This document shows, in pieces, positions 17,333-26,831 of a stretch of 64,000 nt of DNA. The DNA comes from Bacteroidota bacterium. Lineage in GTDB: Bacteria; Bacteroidota; Bacteroidia; Chitinophagales; Saprospiraceae. A model generated the notes under the pieces. That model was not told where the DNA came from. It saw only the letters and a list, made by a program, of their open reading frames with translations, and made no database searches. Numbering within the stretch: position 1 is the stretch's first letter; the number at the start of each line of letters is the position of its first letter. The position numbers were made by a program, and so were the translations under genes. The DNA is taken from contig WGNL01000014.1 in assembly GCA_016124585.1 (NCBI GenBank), positions 124,001-188,000 on the forward strand, written 5' to 3'.

Positions 17333-17453
17333 GCATGGAATTAAAATATGAACTGCCAAATTATTTTGCAAATGCATGCAGGATATGAGGCTACATAATT
17401 TTTATTGCCATCCCTCAAGAAAAATGTGAGATAGGGATTTCCGGAAAATTGTA

Positions 17454-17918
17454 TCAATACTTACCCTGTTTGTCTACATATTGCCAAGCATCACTCTCCC
17501 ACCTGCTATGCTCGCCTTCTTTGATGGTTTTACACTGGTTACTGACTTTGGCTTTTCCATTTTCAAAAGGGAAGGCACAATCGAACTGCGGTTCGATGAC
17601 AATGGCGTAGGTCTTGGCATCTGCATAACCGATTTTGCCATTTTTCATCACCCGAATTAGCCCCTCTGATTCATAATCAGGGCCGTTGTCGTAAATAAAC
17701 ACTTCATAAAGCACCTTTTTTTGACTGTCCATGATGACCCATTTTCCATCGGTGGTCTGTTCCATGTTCAGTGCTATGGAAGTGGTAGTATCTGCAAGGG
17801 GTTCGGGATTGTTTTCCTCTTTCGCCGAATCGCTTGAGGCTTGTTTGCATGCAACACCAACAAATAACAAAACAAGTAGGCAGAGGAGTAGGAAGTGATT
17901 TTTGTTGTAAGAATTCAC
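17454..17918 (-). CDS. WG-repeat lipoprotein
   Basis: The protein has 154 residues with a lipoprotein signal; the lipobox Cys is in VGVACKQ (about residue 24). After a Ser/Glu-rich linker comes a WG-repeat-like region: GLIRVMKNGKIGYADAK, then IEPQFDCAFPFENGKAKV, ending at YVDKQGKY. WG repeats are common in envelope proteins of Bacteroidota and have no fixed biochemical role. It is an isolated leftward gene convergent with uvrB. Confidence 0.75.
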   Translation of the reverse strand: MNSYNKNHFLLLCLLVLLFVGVACKQASSDSAKEENNPEPLADTTTSIALNMEQTTDGKWVIMDSQKKVLYEVFIYDNGPDYESEGLIRVMKNGKIGYADAKTYAIVIEPQFDCAFPFENGKAKVSNQCKTIKEGEHSRWESDAWQYVDKQGKY

Positions 17919-18198
17919 AGGTAACAGTAATTTTTCGACGATGAATTATGAATGATACAAATTAAACCTTTAACGTTTTAGAAATATTTCCCATGCTTGG
18001 AAAATGAGTTTGGAAGCGACAATATCTTCATTTTTCCTTGAAAGCCTACTTATTTGGAGGTAACAGCCAGAAGAAATGGAAATAATACTGGAAATCTGAT
18101 TTTTATAAAATATTTTTTCAAGTATTTGAACTGAATCAGCTATCCCGTATTTTCGTCCAACAAAATGAATTCGGCACAAAATTCAAATCAAAATCCCC

Positions 18199-19506
18199 TT
18201 GAAAAAACTCCATCTCTCCCCGCCTTCACTGGCGCATTTAAACGGTCAGCACGAAGCCCGGCAATTGCTGGCGGCTCTGCTTCGCATCCTCGGCCTGCAT
18301 CGGCTGGAATTGGCCCTCGAAATCGTAGCAGAGAGTTTTGAAGAGGCGGCACAGCAGCCCTATTTTCGTCAGCCATCGAATCCATTGAATTTTCTCCTGT
18401 CAATTGCGCAGCAAAAAGCACTGGACGCCGTGAGGGTGCAAAATCTTGCAGGTCGTCTATCAAGGGAAGTAAATTTTGCCATCGAAACAGGGAATCCATT
18501 GGAGGAGATTTTTCAAGGAATTTTCGAAGAAAAAACACTAGAGGATAACCGCTTGGCGCTGCTTTTCGCTTGCTGCCACCCGTTGTTGCCGTTGTCGCTG
18601 CGCAAGGCATTGGTGCTCAAGACCAATTTTACCTTCTCCGAAAAAGACATCCAGCAGTTCCGGCATTCCGATGATTTGAGATTGCTCAAGGAACTTGAAA
18701 CGGCGTCCGAGCTAATTCTACAAAACGGCGTGCAGAGCGGAGTGCCGCCGCCCGGGCAGCTCCCTTCTAGGCTTGCTTCAGTTCAGGGAACATTATTGGC
18801 GCTTTTCATGGAGGGCTACGAACACAGCGAGTTGACCATTTTTGCCCGACGCTCCTTCTGCGACACCGCCTTTCAAATGGGCAGCTTGCTTTTGTCAAAT
18901 CCAGTAACGGAATTGCCCACCAGCCTTGCTCTGATGTCAGTGCTGTGCCTCTTGTCCGCCCGTTTCGAGCCACGGCGGGGCAGGCCACCTTCTTTTTTGA
19001 TTTTGGATGAAAAAAACCGGGCAAAATGGAACCCGCAACTCATTGACCAAGGCGTGGCATTCTACGAAAAAGCAGGTGACCCCAACGACGCTGATGAATA
19101 CCACCTACTGTCCCGTGTATTGATGGAACACACGCTTGCTCCCCATCCCCGCTTCACCAACTGGGAGCGGATTCAGGAACATCTACAACTGATGCTGGAA
19201 GTCTGCCCCACTTACCGCTACCAGCTTTGCTATGCTTATACCTTAGGGAAAAATGGACAGTCGGATATGGCCATCCAACACCTGTTTGCCGTGCCCAATT
19301 TTGCGGAGCACCTACCTGACGACTGGCTCACAAATGGGCTACTAGGCGAATTTTACCGACAGGTGAAGAACTTGCGGGAATGCGCCCGCTACTACCAAAT
19401 TGCGCAGCAAAAAGCTCCAACTACAGCGCTGAAAAAGCTCATCCACCGGAAGATGTTGTCGCTGACTTCCAACAAAAAAGGAAGCAAGAAGAAGGTGAAA
19501 TGGTAG
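18199..19506 (+). CDS. ECF42-like sigma factor homologue with degenerate DNA-binding part
   Basis: This 435-residue protein has the layout of ECF42 sigma factors (a sigma core plus a long TPR-bearing extension). A region-2-like segment is LELALEIVAESFEEA with FLLSIAQQKALDAVR (about 35-85). The family hallmark appears as DNRLALLFACCHP (about 116-128). The extension has LFMEGYEHSE, then LMSVLCLLSARFEPRRG, then LILDEKNRAKWNPQLIDQG (about 200-285). The helix-turn-helix of region 4, normally after the CCHP segment, is replaced by a shorter sequence (FTFSEKDIQQFRHSDD) and region 2 is weak. It may no longer act as a normal sigma factor. The tail is rich in lysine. Confidence 0.75.
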   Translation: MKKLHLSPPSLAHLNGQHEARQLLAALLRILGLHRLELALEIVAESFEEAAQQPYFRQPSNPLNFLLSIAQQKALDAVRVQNLAGRLSREVNFAIETGNPLEEIFQGIFEEKTLEDNRLALLFACCHPLLPLSLRKALVLKTNFTFSEKDIQQFRHSDDLRLLKELETASELILQNGVQSGVPPPGQLPSRLASVQGTLLALFMEGYEHSELTIFARRSFCDTAFQMGSLLLSNPVTELPTSLALMSVLCLLSARFEPRRGRPPSFLILDEKNRAKWNPQLIDQGVAFYEKAGDPNDADEYHLLSRVLMEHTLAPHPRFTNWERIQEHLQLMLEVCPTYRYQLCYAYTLGKNGQSDMAIQHLFAVPNFAEHLPDDWLTNGLLGEFYRQVKNLRECARYYQIAQQKAPTTALKKLIHRKMLSLTSNKKGSKKKVKW

Positions 19507-19510
19507 GTGG

Positions 19511-19588
19511 ATTGCTTTATTGTTGGATTGTTACATTGTTCACATTCGTTATGCGGGCAACAATATAACAATCCAACAATTCAACAAT
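19511..19588. repeat. Inverted pair of 8-bp tandem arrays between convergent genes
   Basis: Left arm: four units of the form ATTGNNNN, mostly ATTGTTNN, with starts at 19511, 19519, 19527 and 19535. Right arm: four units of the form NNAACAAT starting at 19557, 19565, 19573 and 19581. The arms are nearly complementary and 14 bp apart, so a long hairpin can form. It fills the gap between the sigma-like gene and fabF, both ending here, and may terminate both. The same octamer design occurs at 43800-43862 and 60646-60719. Confidence 0.7.
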
Positions 19589-20832
19589 TATTGGTATTTC
19601 TTCAGAATCACCGAACCATTGTGACCGCCAAACCCGAAGGTATTGCTCAGCACGGACTTAACATCCCGCTGCTGCGCTTCGTTAAAGGTCAGGTTGATGC
19701 GAGAATCGAGCTCTGGGTCGTCGGTGAAGTGGTTGATGGTAGGTGGCACAAAACTGTGCTGAATGGATAGTACCCCAGCGATAGCCTCAATCGCCCCGGC
19801 TGCACCAAGCAAATGCCCAGTCATGGACTTGGTGGAGCTGACATTCAGTTTAAAAATATTGTCACCAAAAACCTGTTGGATGGCCTTCACTTCAGCAATG
19901 TCACCAAGTGGAGTGGAGGTGCCGTGGACGTTGATATAATCTACTTCGTCAGCGTTCATTTTTGCATCGGCGAGGGCAGCTCTCATCACATTGGCAGCAC
20001 CAAGTCCCTCTGGGTGTGGGGCGGTTATGTGATAAGCATCAGCCGTGGCACCAGCACCAACAAGCTCACAAAGGATATTTGCGCCACGCTTTTTAGCGTG
20101 TTCTAAATCTTCCAGTACGAGTATGCCAGCACCTTCACCGAGTACGAAGCCCTCCCGGTCGAGGTCGAAGGGGCGAGAAGCTGTTGCGGGATCGTCATTG
20201 CGGGTGGAAAGAGCCTTCATGGCGCCAAAGCCACCGACTGCAACCTTCACGATGGTTGCTTCTGTTCCGCCAGTTATCACTACGTCGTTGCGTCCCAAAC
20301 GGATATTGTCAAAAGCGTTCATGATGGCATGTGAAGAGGATGCACAAGCGGAAACGATGGCATAGTTGATACCTCGGAAACCATATTTCATTGACACATG
20401 TCCGGAGGCAATGTCAATGATCATTTTAGGAATAAGAAAAGGATTGTAACGGGGAATGCCGTTGCCAGTGATGAAGTCTTCCACCTCTTTTTCCAAAGTG
20501 GAGAGACCACCGATACCGGATGAAATGACCACGCCTACTCGGTCGCAATCAAGTTTTTCGGGGTCAAGGCCAGCTTGTGCTATGGCTTCGTCCGCAGCCA
20601 CCATGGCGTAAACGGTGAAGTCGTCAAGGCGGCGGACTTCTTTTTTATCAATAAAATCCTCAGCGGTGAAGTTTTTGACCTCGCAGGCAAATTGGGTCTT
20701 GAAATTGGTAGCGTCGAAATGTGTGATGGGGCCAGCGCCGCTGATGCCGTTCTGCAAACCATCGAGGTATTCCTTGATATTGTTGCCGATGGGGGTCAAA
20801 GCGCCAATGCCAGTGATGACAACCCTTCTCAT
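19588..20832 (-). CDS. fabF: Beta-ketoacyl-ACP synthase II
   Basis: The protein has 414 residues from the ATG at 20832 (MRRVVITGIG), the usual FabF start; an upstream ATG at 20853 would add seven residues. FabF condenses malonyl-ACP with acyl-ACP in fatty-acid elongation. The Cys-His-His catalytic set is visible: VSACASSS (about 160-167), NVHGTSTPLGD (about 300-310) and KSMTGHLLGAAG (about 332-343). It lies downstream of acpP in the same direction, the standard arrangement, with a hairpin between them. Confidence 0.98.
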   Translation of the reverse strand: MRRVVITGIGALTPIGNNIKEYLDGLQNGISGAGPITHFDATNFKTQFACEVKNFTAEDFIDKKEVRRLDDFTVYAMVAADEAIAQAGLDPEKLDCDRVGVVISSGIGGLSTLEKEVEDFITGNGIPRYNPFLIPKMIIDIASGHVSMKYGFRGINYAIVSACASSSHAIMNAFDNIRLGRNDVVITGGTEATIVKVAVGGFGAMKALSTRNDDPATASRPFDLDREGFVLGEGAGILVLEDLEHAKKRGANILCELVGAGATADAYHITAPHPEGLGAANVMRAALADAKMNADEVDYINVHGTSTPLGDIAEVKAIQQVFGDNIFKLNVSSTKSMTGHLLGAAGAIEAIAGVLSIQHSFVPPTINHFTDDPELDSRINLTFNEAQQRDVKSVLSNTFGFGGHNGSVILKKYQ

Positions 20833-20935
20833 AAGTTTAGTTTTAAATGGCAAAAACAGGAGGCAGACGGAGAATTAGGGCGAAGTCAACTGCCAAGACC
20901 TGCGCTGCATGAATGAATGTAAGTGCAAGAAGAGA

Positions 20936-20973
20936 GAAGCCAAAAACCCGCACAGGGCGAGGTTTTTGGCTTC
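20936..20973 (-). terminator. Hairpin between acpP and fabF
   Basis: GAAGCCAAAAACC (20936-20948) pairs perfectly with GGTTTTTGGCTTC (20961-20973) around a 12-base loop, 28 bp after the acpP stop. There is no clear T tract after it on the leftward strand, so it may be a partial terminator that makes acpP message more abundant than fabF message. Confidence 0.6.
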
Positions 20974-21000
20974 GGCTAGTAATCTATTCGGACGGGCTTT

Positions 21001-21234
21001 TTACGAATTGGCTTCGATGTACTCGATTGCCTGTCCTACAGTTTGGATTTTTTCAGCCTGCTCGTCTGGGATGGAGATATCGAATTCTTTCTCCAATTCC
21101 ATGATGAGTTCTACGGTGTCGAGTGAATCGGCACCAAGGTCGTTGGTGAAGCTTGCCTCTGGGGTAACTTCTGATTCTTCAACGCCCAGTTTCTCTACGA
21201 TAAGACTTTTTACGCGATCTGCAATGCTAGACAT
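21001..21234 (-). CDS. acpP: Acyl carrier protein
   Basis: The protein has 77 residues from the ATG at 21234 ([11 protein letters not shown]); an upstream in-frame ATG at 21243 would add three residues. ACP carries growing acyl chains on a 4'-phosphopantetheine attached to the serine of the DSL motif, seen here in [14 protein letters not shown] (about residues 33-46). It is strongly acidic, as expected for ACP. It precedes fabF in a fatty-acid synthesis pair. Confidence 0.98.
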   Translation of the reverse strand: MSSIADRVKSLIVEKLGVEESEVTPEASFTNDLGADSLDTVELIMELEKEFDISIPDEQAEKIQTVGQAIEYIEANS

Positions 21235-21627
21235 ATCAAACACTGTTTAAGTGGAAAAAAAGCTTTTTGGATATTGGACCCAGGCCCTTGCATCGGTGCC
21301 GATTTCTTGCCAGCAAAACTCGATGCAACCGGATTTCCTTTGTCCTTTGCTCCAAAAGGGTTTTGAAATTTCGTGCAAAGAAAGGCAAAGTCGGGCGATT
21401 GGAAAAATTTTTTTGGAAAAGCAACAGAACATTGGAAGTGCTGGACTCTTTTCCGAAAAATTATCAACTTAGATTTGCCAAGTTTGCAGAGCGGTGTACA
21501 TTTGGCGGCCAATGAATTTTGTCAAAAATACACTTAGCCTCCATCTCCCATAATTTTTAGGGCTTTTAGCTGGTTTTGTTTTTGAAAAATAGGAACCCTA
21601 CTAGGCTCACCTTTAATAAAAAAATAA
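21235..21627. other. Divergent intergenic region of acpP and pyk
   Basis: About 390 bp between the divergent acpP and pyk genes. Several short overlapping frames exist on both strands but none resembles a protein. It should hold both promoters; the pyk one is listed separately. No riboswitch or stable RNA fold was recognised. Confidence 0.5.
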
Positions 21628-21657
21628 TTTGAATCTGGCAGATTCTAAGCAAATTTG
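21628..21657 (+). promoter_or_regulatory. Bacteroidota-type promoter candidate for pyk
   Basis: TTTG (21628-21631) is followed after 18 bp by CAAATTTG (21650-21657), one mismatch from TAnnTTTG. The predicted transcript would begin roughly 37 bp before the pyk start codon. Confidence 0.4.
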
Positions 21658-21699
21658 CACGTTTAGTGCGCCCAAAACACCCTTCAATTTTGCAAACCT

Positions 21700-23133
21700 A
21701 TGATGAGCAAGGACGAAAATAGTACAAAGATTGTCGCCACTGTTGGGCCTGCAAGCAGCAATTATGAAATGCTGAAAGAGCTTGCCATTGCTGGCGTTGA
21801 CATCTTTCGCCTCAATTTTTCACACGGTAAACACGAGGCCCATAAAGAAGTTATCAACCACATCATGCGGCTCAACGAGGAACTGGACGCCCATGTGGGT
21901 ATCCTCGCCGACTTGCAAGGCCCAAAGCTTCGGGTCGGCACCATCAAAAATGAGCCGTTGATGTTGGACAAGGGCGATGTCATCACCTTCGTGAACACGC
22001 CATGCGAAGGCACCAAGGAGGCAATCTACATGAGTTACCAAGCGCTGGCGGAGGATGTAAACCCTGGCGAGACAATACTCGTTGATGATGGCAAGATAAG
22101 GCTGAAAGTGCTTGAGACTAACCGACAAGACACCGTTAAGCTGGAAGTTACCCACGGCGGCCCGATCCGCTCCAATAAGGGGGTAAACCTACCCAACACG
22201 AAGGTCAAATTGCCTGCGCTCACTGAAAAAGACATCCGAGACCTTGATTTCATACTCACGCAGCCCGTCAACTGGATTGCGCTCTCCTTTGTGCGTAGTG
22301 CACAAGACCTTGACGAACTTTGGCGACGGATCACTGCTAAAGGACACCCTGCCAAGGTCATTTCAAAGATAGAAAAACCGGAGGCACTGGAAAATATCGA
22401 TGAAATCATCAAAAACTCAAACGGCATCATGATAGCCCGTGGCGACTTGGGAATCGAGACGCCCATTGAAGGGTTGGCCATGACCCAGAAAAGTATCATT
22501 GCGAAGTGCATCAAACGCTCAAGGCCCGTAATCGTGGCCACGCAGATGATGGAGTCCATGATGGAAAACCCGACACCTACTCGCCCAGAGGTGACGGATG
22601 TTGCCAATGCTGTGCTCGATGGCTGTGATGCCGTCATGTGTTCTGGCGAAACGGCCATGGGAAAGTTTCCCGTTGAGGTAATTGAGACGATGGGACGCAT
22701 CATCAGTGAGGTAGAGTCCAATGACCTCTACCAATTGCGCTTTCCGGAGCCATCCCCAAACTCATCTACTTTCCACAGTGATGTGGTTTGCTACGGTGCG
22801 GTGGACGTTGCTGAACGCATTGATGCCAAATGCATCACGGGTATGACGGTTTCAGGCTACACGGCTTTCAAGGTTTCAAGCCGAAGGCCGAAACGCAAAA
22901 TCTGCATCTTTTCAGGTCAAGTGCATATCCTCGCCACCCTAAACCTCGTTTGGGGAGTAAAAGGCTTTTACTATGATAAATTCACGACCACAGATGAAAC
23001 CATCGAGGATACCCTCGCCATCTTAAAAGCGGCAGGTGAAGTAGCTGCTGGGGATGTGGTTGTCAATATTGGCTCAATGCCTTTGCAAAAACGCCTCCGC
23101 ACAAACATGATGCGTGTGACGGTGGTGGAATAA
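21700..23133 (+). CDS. pyk: Pyruvate kinase
   Basis: This 477-residue protein matches the normal bacterial length. It converts phosphoenolpyruvate and ADP to pyruvate and ATP, the last step of glycolysis. N-terminal TKIVATVGPAS and FRLNFSHG form the start of the barrel. The active-site signature ISKIEKPEALENIDEI (about 220-235) carries the catalytic lysine, followed by GIMIARGDLGIE for metal and substrate binding. A B-domain and a C-terminal regulatory-type domain are present. A second ATG is at 21703. The dut gene begins 9 bp after the stop, suggesting cotranscription. Confidence 0.98.
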   Translation: MMSKDENSTKIVATVGPASSNYEMLKELAIAGVDIFRLNFSHGKHEAHKEVINHIMRLNEELDAHVGILADLQGPKLRVGTIKNEPLMLDKGDVITFVNTPCEGTKEAIYMSYQALAEDVNPGETILVDDGKIRLKVLETNRQDTVKLEVTHGGPIRSNKGVNLPNTKVKLPALTEKDIRDLDFILTQPVNWIALSFVRSAQDLDELWRRITAKGHPAKVISKIEKPEALENIDEIIKNSNGIMIARGDLGIETPIEGLAMTQKSIIAKCIKRSRPVIVATQMMESMMENPTPTRPEVTDVANAVLDGCDAVMCSGETAMGKFPVEVIETMGRIISEVESNDLYQLRFPEPSPNSSTFHSDVVCYGAVDVAERIDAKCITGMTVSGYTAFKVSSRRPKRKICIFSGQVHILATLNLVWGVKGFYYDKFTTTDETIEDTLAILKAAGEVAAGDVVVNIGSMPLQKRLRTNMMRVTVVE

Positions 23134-23142
23134 ATTTTTTTC

Positions 23143-23574
23143 ATGCGCGTAAATATCATTAACCGGTCACCTTTTCAGCTCCCGCAATACGAAACTACGG
23201 GCAGCGCTGGCCTTGATCTTCGGGCAAATATTTCGGAGCCAATTTCCCTAGATTCATTGGAAAGAACTTTGATACCAACCGGACTTTTCATGGAACTGCC
23301 CTTAGGGTACGAAGCGCAAGTCCGGCCCCGCAGCGGGCTTTCCATCAAAAAAGGCCTTAGCCTTGTGAACTCACCAGGCACCATTGATTCAGATTATCGT
23401 GGCGAAATCAAAATCGTCCTCGTAAATCTTTCCAACCAAACGCAGACCGTGGAACCCGGCGAACGCATTGCCCAAATGGTTATTGCGAAGTACGAGCAAA
23501 TCGAATGGCAGGAAGTTGAAGTGCTTTCAGAAACGGACAGGGGAGCAGGTGGATTTGGCAGTACTGGGGCATGA
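23143..23574 (+). CDS. dut: dUTP diphosphatase
   Basis: This 143-residue trimeric-type dUTPase hydrolyses dUTP to dUMP, keeping uracil out of DNA and supplying thymidylate synthesis. All five conserved motifs are visible: [39 protein letters not shown], and the C-terminal arm [10 protein letters not shown]. It begins 9 bp after pyk and is probably cotranscribed with it. Confidence 0.98.
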   Translation: MRVNIINRSPFQLPQYETTGSAGLDLRANISEPISLDSLERTLIPTGLFMELPLGYEAQVRPRSGLSIKKGLSLVNSPGTIDSDYRGEIKIVLVNLSNQTQTVEPGERIAQMVIAKYEQIEWQEVEVLSETDRGAGGFGSTGA

Positions 23575-23733
23575 GGTATGAAATTTGCCACATAGAAGGA
23601 GCTTAGTTTATGGGATTGTTTTTTAAGATTGCACAAAATTCAAAACCTTCTACCTGAAATCATAAATCAAAACCTACCGTACAAGTAACGAAAACGTGCA
23701 ACTTCCCGCATCCTAAACTTGAAACTGCTTCTT

Positions 23734-24741
23734 ATGAAAATCATTATCCCAATGGCAGGCCGGGGAACTCGCCTTCGCCCACACACACTCACACTCCCAA
23801 AGCCGCTCATTCCAATAGCTGGTAAGCCGATGGTACAACGCATCGTCGAAGACTTGACTGCTGGATATAGCGGCAAAATCGAGGAAATTGCCTTCATCAC
23901 CGGGGACTTCGGCAAGGAGGTAGAGCAAGAATTGGTCAGTATCGCCAACAGCTTCGGAGCAGAGGGACGCATTTACCACCAAACACAACCTCGTGGCGTG
24001 GCGCATGCTATCGGCTGTGCTAGCGAAAGCTTGAATGGCAATGTATTCATCGCATTCAGCGACACACTATTCCGGGCAGATTTTCATTTTGACACCAATG
24101 AGGAGGGTATTATTTGGGTAAAAAAAGTGGAAGACCCCTCGTCGTTTGGTGTAGTGAAAACCAACGAAAAGAGCATCATCACCGACTTTGTTGAGAAATC
24201 GCCAGTGTTCGTTTCCGACTTGGCAATCGTGGGGCTTTACTACATTCGGGAAGGTGAATTGCTGCGTGACCAAATCAAGTTTTTGATAGATAACAACATC
24301 AAGGACAAAGGTGAATTTCAAATAACTTCCGTGCTGGAAAACATGAAGGCGGGCGGTTACCAGTTCCGGGCCAGCGGCATTGATGAGTGGTTGGACTGCG
24401 GGAACAAGTTGAACATCGTGGATACTAACCGCCGAATGTTGGAGATAAAAAACCCAATGGAGCAGCTTATTTCGCCACTGGCGGCTATTGAAAACTCTAT
24501 TGTCATCGAACCTTGCTTTGTGGGCGCTGGTGCCAAAATCGTGAACTCGGTTGTAGGACCGCACGTTTCTGTTGGCAATAATTCGGTCATTACAAACTCT
24601 ATCCTCAAAAACAGCGTTATTCAAGGTGATACGTTTGTCACCGATGCTCTTTTACAAGATTCGATGGTGGGCAACCACGTAAATTACGAAGGTCATGTAT
24701 CGGATGTCAGCATTGGTGATTACACAAGTTTTAAAGCGTGA
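23734..24741 (+). CDS. Sugar-1-phosphate nucleotidyltransferase family protein
   Basis: The protein has 335 residues from the ATG at 23734 (MKIIIPMAGRGTRLRPHTLT); a farther ATG at 23719 is less likely. The Rossmann-like N-terminal domain has the nucleotide-binding G-x-G-T-R-L-R-P signature and KPLIPIAGKPM. Such enzymes make NDP-sugars from sugar-1-phosphate and NTP. The C-terminal part (about 250-335) has hexapeptide repeats typical of a left-handed beta-helix (IENSIVIEPCFVGAGAKI, GNNSVITNSILKNSVI). The sugar and base specificity cannot be told. No sugar-biosynthesis gene adjoins it. Confidence 0.85.
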   Translation: MKIIIPMAGRGTRLRPHTLTLPKPLIPIAGKPMVQRIVEDLTAGYSGKIEEIAFITGDFGKEVEQELVSIANSFGAEGRIYHQTQPRGVAHAIGCASESLNGNVFIAFSDTLFRADFHFDTNEEGIIWVKKVEDPSSFGVVKTNEKSIITDFVEKSPVFVSDLAIVGLYYIREGELLRDQIKFLIDNNIKDKGEFQITSVLENMKAGGYQFRASGIDEWLDCGNKLNIVDTNRRMLEIKNPMEQLISPLAAIENSIVIEPCFVGAGAKIVNSVVGPHVSVGNNSVITNSILKNSVIQGDTFVTDALLQDSMVGNHVNYEGHVSDVSIGDYTSFKA

Positions 24742-24763
24742 GCGTTCAAATATTTGAGTATTT

Positions 24764-24796
24764 GAGGCTAATTTTGGCGCAAGCCTCTAGTTTTTA
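24764..24796 (+). terminator. Terminator after the nucleotidyltransferase gene
   Basis: GAGGCT (24764-24769) pairs with AGCCTC (24782-24787) across a 12-base loop, followed by TAGTTTTTAG. It lies 22 bp past the stop codon. Two copies of TATTTGAG precede it. Confidence 0.55.
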
Positions 24797-24827
24797 GCGC
24801 TCCAAATGTCCAAACCCTAAGCATTAA

Positions 24828-26330
24828 ATGTCCAAAAAAATCATACTTCCTTTATTTCTTCTAGCTTGCTTGTCGATTCAAGCGCAGCATGACGCCGCCT
24901 TGGCATCCATGTCGGAATCAGAATCAAAGGTCGAAGCAACTTTCATTGAGGGGAATCTGGAAAAGCTGCTTGGCAACTGGGACAAAGCCGTCACGAAATT
25001 TAAAGAGGTGCTGGAAAAAGACCCAAAAAATGCTGCTGCATCTTATGAACTCGCCCGTGCCTATGAGGCACTGAAAGATACCGATAAGGCCGTTGCCGCT
25101 GGAAAAAACGCTGTGGAATGGGATCCAGCCAATCCTTGGTTCAAATACTACCTCGCTGACCTTTACCAAAAAATAGACAGAGACAAAGACGCTGCAGAGC
25201 TCTATTCCCAACTTGTGAAATTAGACCCTCATAATGAAGGTTACTATTTCAAATGGGCTTATTACTTGGTGCGGGCCAGCCAACCAGCTGATGCTATTAA
25301 GGTATATGATCAGTTGGAGAAAATGATTGGTATAAATGAGGAAACGACCCGACATAAGCAAACGCTTTATCTTGGGATGGGGGAATACAAAAAGGCAGGG
25401 AAAGAGTTAAAGGAACTGATTGACAGGTTTCCAAATAACATTGAGTATCGCTACCTTCTTGCTAATTTTTATGACCAGACAGGCGAAAAGGAAAAAGCTA
25501 CTGCTGCCTATCAAGAAATCTTGAAAATTAACCCCAATGATGCCCGTGCGAAAATTGCTCTTGCTGACGACAATAAGGGCTCAGACGATATTAAATTCTT
25601 AAATGCTCTTCGCACGGTTTTTGAAGACCCCAACACAGACATTGACACTAAGATTAAGGAAATCATTCCTTATGTAGCCCGCCTCGCCGAGACCGGCGAC
25701 AAAAACCTCGGGAACTCGCTCCTGGCGTTGACATCGCTGCTGGAAACCGTTCATCCGAACGTTGCGAAATCACATTCTGTGCTCGGTGATGTGCTTTTTT
25801 ACAACGACCAACCTGATCGTGCGCTGGAACAATACAAAAAATGCCTTGAACTCGACCATAATGTATGGGCAGTTTGGGAGCAAGTATTGTTTATTTATTC
25901 TGATAAAAAAGACTATCAAAATCTCGTTAAAACTTCGGAAGAAGCACTTGACCTCTTCCCGAACCAAGCCACAGCGCACTACTTCAACGGACTTGGCTAT
26001 AATGGCCTACGAAAGCCCAACGATGCACTAACTTCTTTCCAACAAGCGCTTATCATGAGCGCCAAAAACCCACCACTCCGCTTCAACGTACTACGAGAAA
26101 CTGCCGAATCCTACTATCAGTTGAAAAAGTACACACAAGCTGAAAATTCACTTGCGGAAGCCATGAAGCTTAATGCAAAAGACCCCGCCGTTCTTGAACG
26201 GATGGGCGATGTGCAGTACCAGCTTGGCAAGCCCAATGATGCCGTCCAGTTTTGGCAAAAAGCGATGGAGTTCGGAGGGAAATCTGAACTCTTGCAGCGG
26301 AAATTCTTGGAAGGTAAGTTAGTGGAATGA
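24828..26330 (+). CDS. Secreted or periplasmic TPR-repeat protein
   Basis: This 500-residue protein has a signal peptide (MSKKIILPLFLLACLSIQAQ). The mature part is made of at least eight tetratricopeptide repeats, such as GNWDKAVTKFKEVLEKDPKN, TAAYQEILKINPNDARAKIA and PDRALEQYKKCLELDHN. TPR proteins form superhelical scaffolds for protein-protein contacts. No catalytic domain is visible. Similar proteins occur widely in Bacteroidota without a defined role. It stands alone between the nucleotidyltransferase gene and a long gap. Confidence 0.85.
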   Translation: MSKKIILPLFLLACLSIQAQHDAALASMSESESKVEATFIEGNLEKLLGNWDKAVTKFKEVLEKDPKNAAASYELARAYEALKDTDKAVAAGKNAVEWDPANPWFKYYLADLYQKIDRDKDAAELYSQLVKLDPHNEGYYFKWAYYLVRASQPADAIKVYDQLEKMIGINEETTRHKQTLYLGMGEYKKAGKELKELIDRFPNNIEYRYLLANFYDQTGEKEKATAAYQEILKINPNDARAKIALADDNKGSDDIKFLNALRTVFEDPNTDIDTKIKEIIPYVARLAETGDKNLGNSLLALTSLLETVHPNVAKSHSVLGDVLFYNDQPDRALEQYKKCLELDHNVWAVWEQVLFIYSDKKDYQNLVKTSEEALDLFPNQATAHYFNGLGYNGLRKPNDALTSFQQALIMSAKNPPLRFNVLRETAESYYQLKKYTQAENSLAEAMKLNAKDPAVLERMGDVQYQLGKPNDAVQFWQKAMEFGGKSELLQRKFLEGKLVE

Positions 26331-26831
26331 TGGTGCTTTCCCCAAACCTTGCGAGTAATTTGTGTTAAACCTGCCAAAGCGATTCACGTAAAATCAATTT
26401 TGCAACTGCCTCTGTCTGCTAACACCTGCAACGTAATTCATTGATTCCTGTCTTTTCAATACGCCTTGTCCAAATAATGAAACCAACAAAACTTTGGCGT
26501 AGAAAGCATCTTAGCAGACAAACTTTTCATGAATTTATGAAATGAGCTAAAATGTTTTGGATATTCAAATGCTTGTTTGATATTCGCTTTGCCTTTTCTT
26601 TTAAACCCGAGCATTCTGCCGGTTAGCGTCACAGGGGAAATTCAACCCTTGTTTGGGAAATAATCCAATGCATGTCCAAAGTGCTGTTGTTGCCATGATT
26701 GGTAATCTATAACAGCAAGCTTCACTTGTTGCAGCAAAAGCAACAGAAATATATAGTTATTTCCTAAGTGCGACTCACTATACACTCAGATTAAATTCTC
26801 ACAATTGATTTGATAACTAAATTTTTTAAGC
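26331..26831. other. 500-bp upstream region of the second susC, no gene seen
   Basis: No coding frame or RNA gene could be supported. A weak dyad, CAGCAAG and CTTGTTG, lies near 26713-26731. The region should hold the promoter and any operator for the second susCD pair. No sequence like the 21-bp-spaced repeat of the first locus was found, and no regulator gene is adjacent. Confidence 0.45.

Noticed and set aside
17970-18179. 69-codon leftward frame between the WG-repeat lipoprotein and the sigma-like gene
   Set aside because: AT-rich, no recognisable motif or signal, and composition typical of intergenic sequence.
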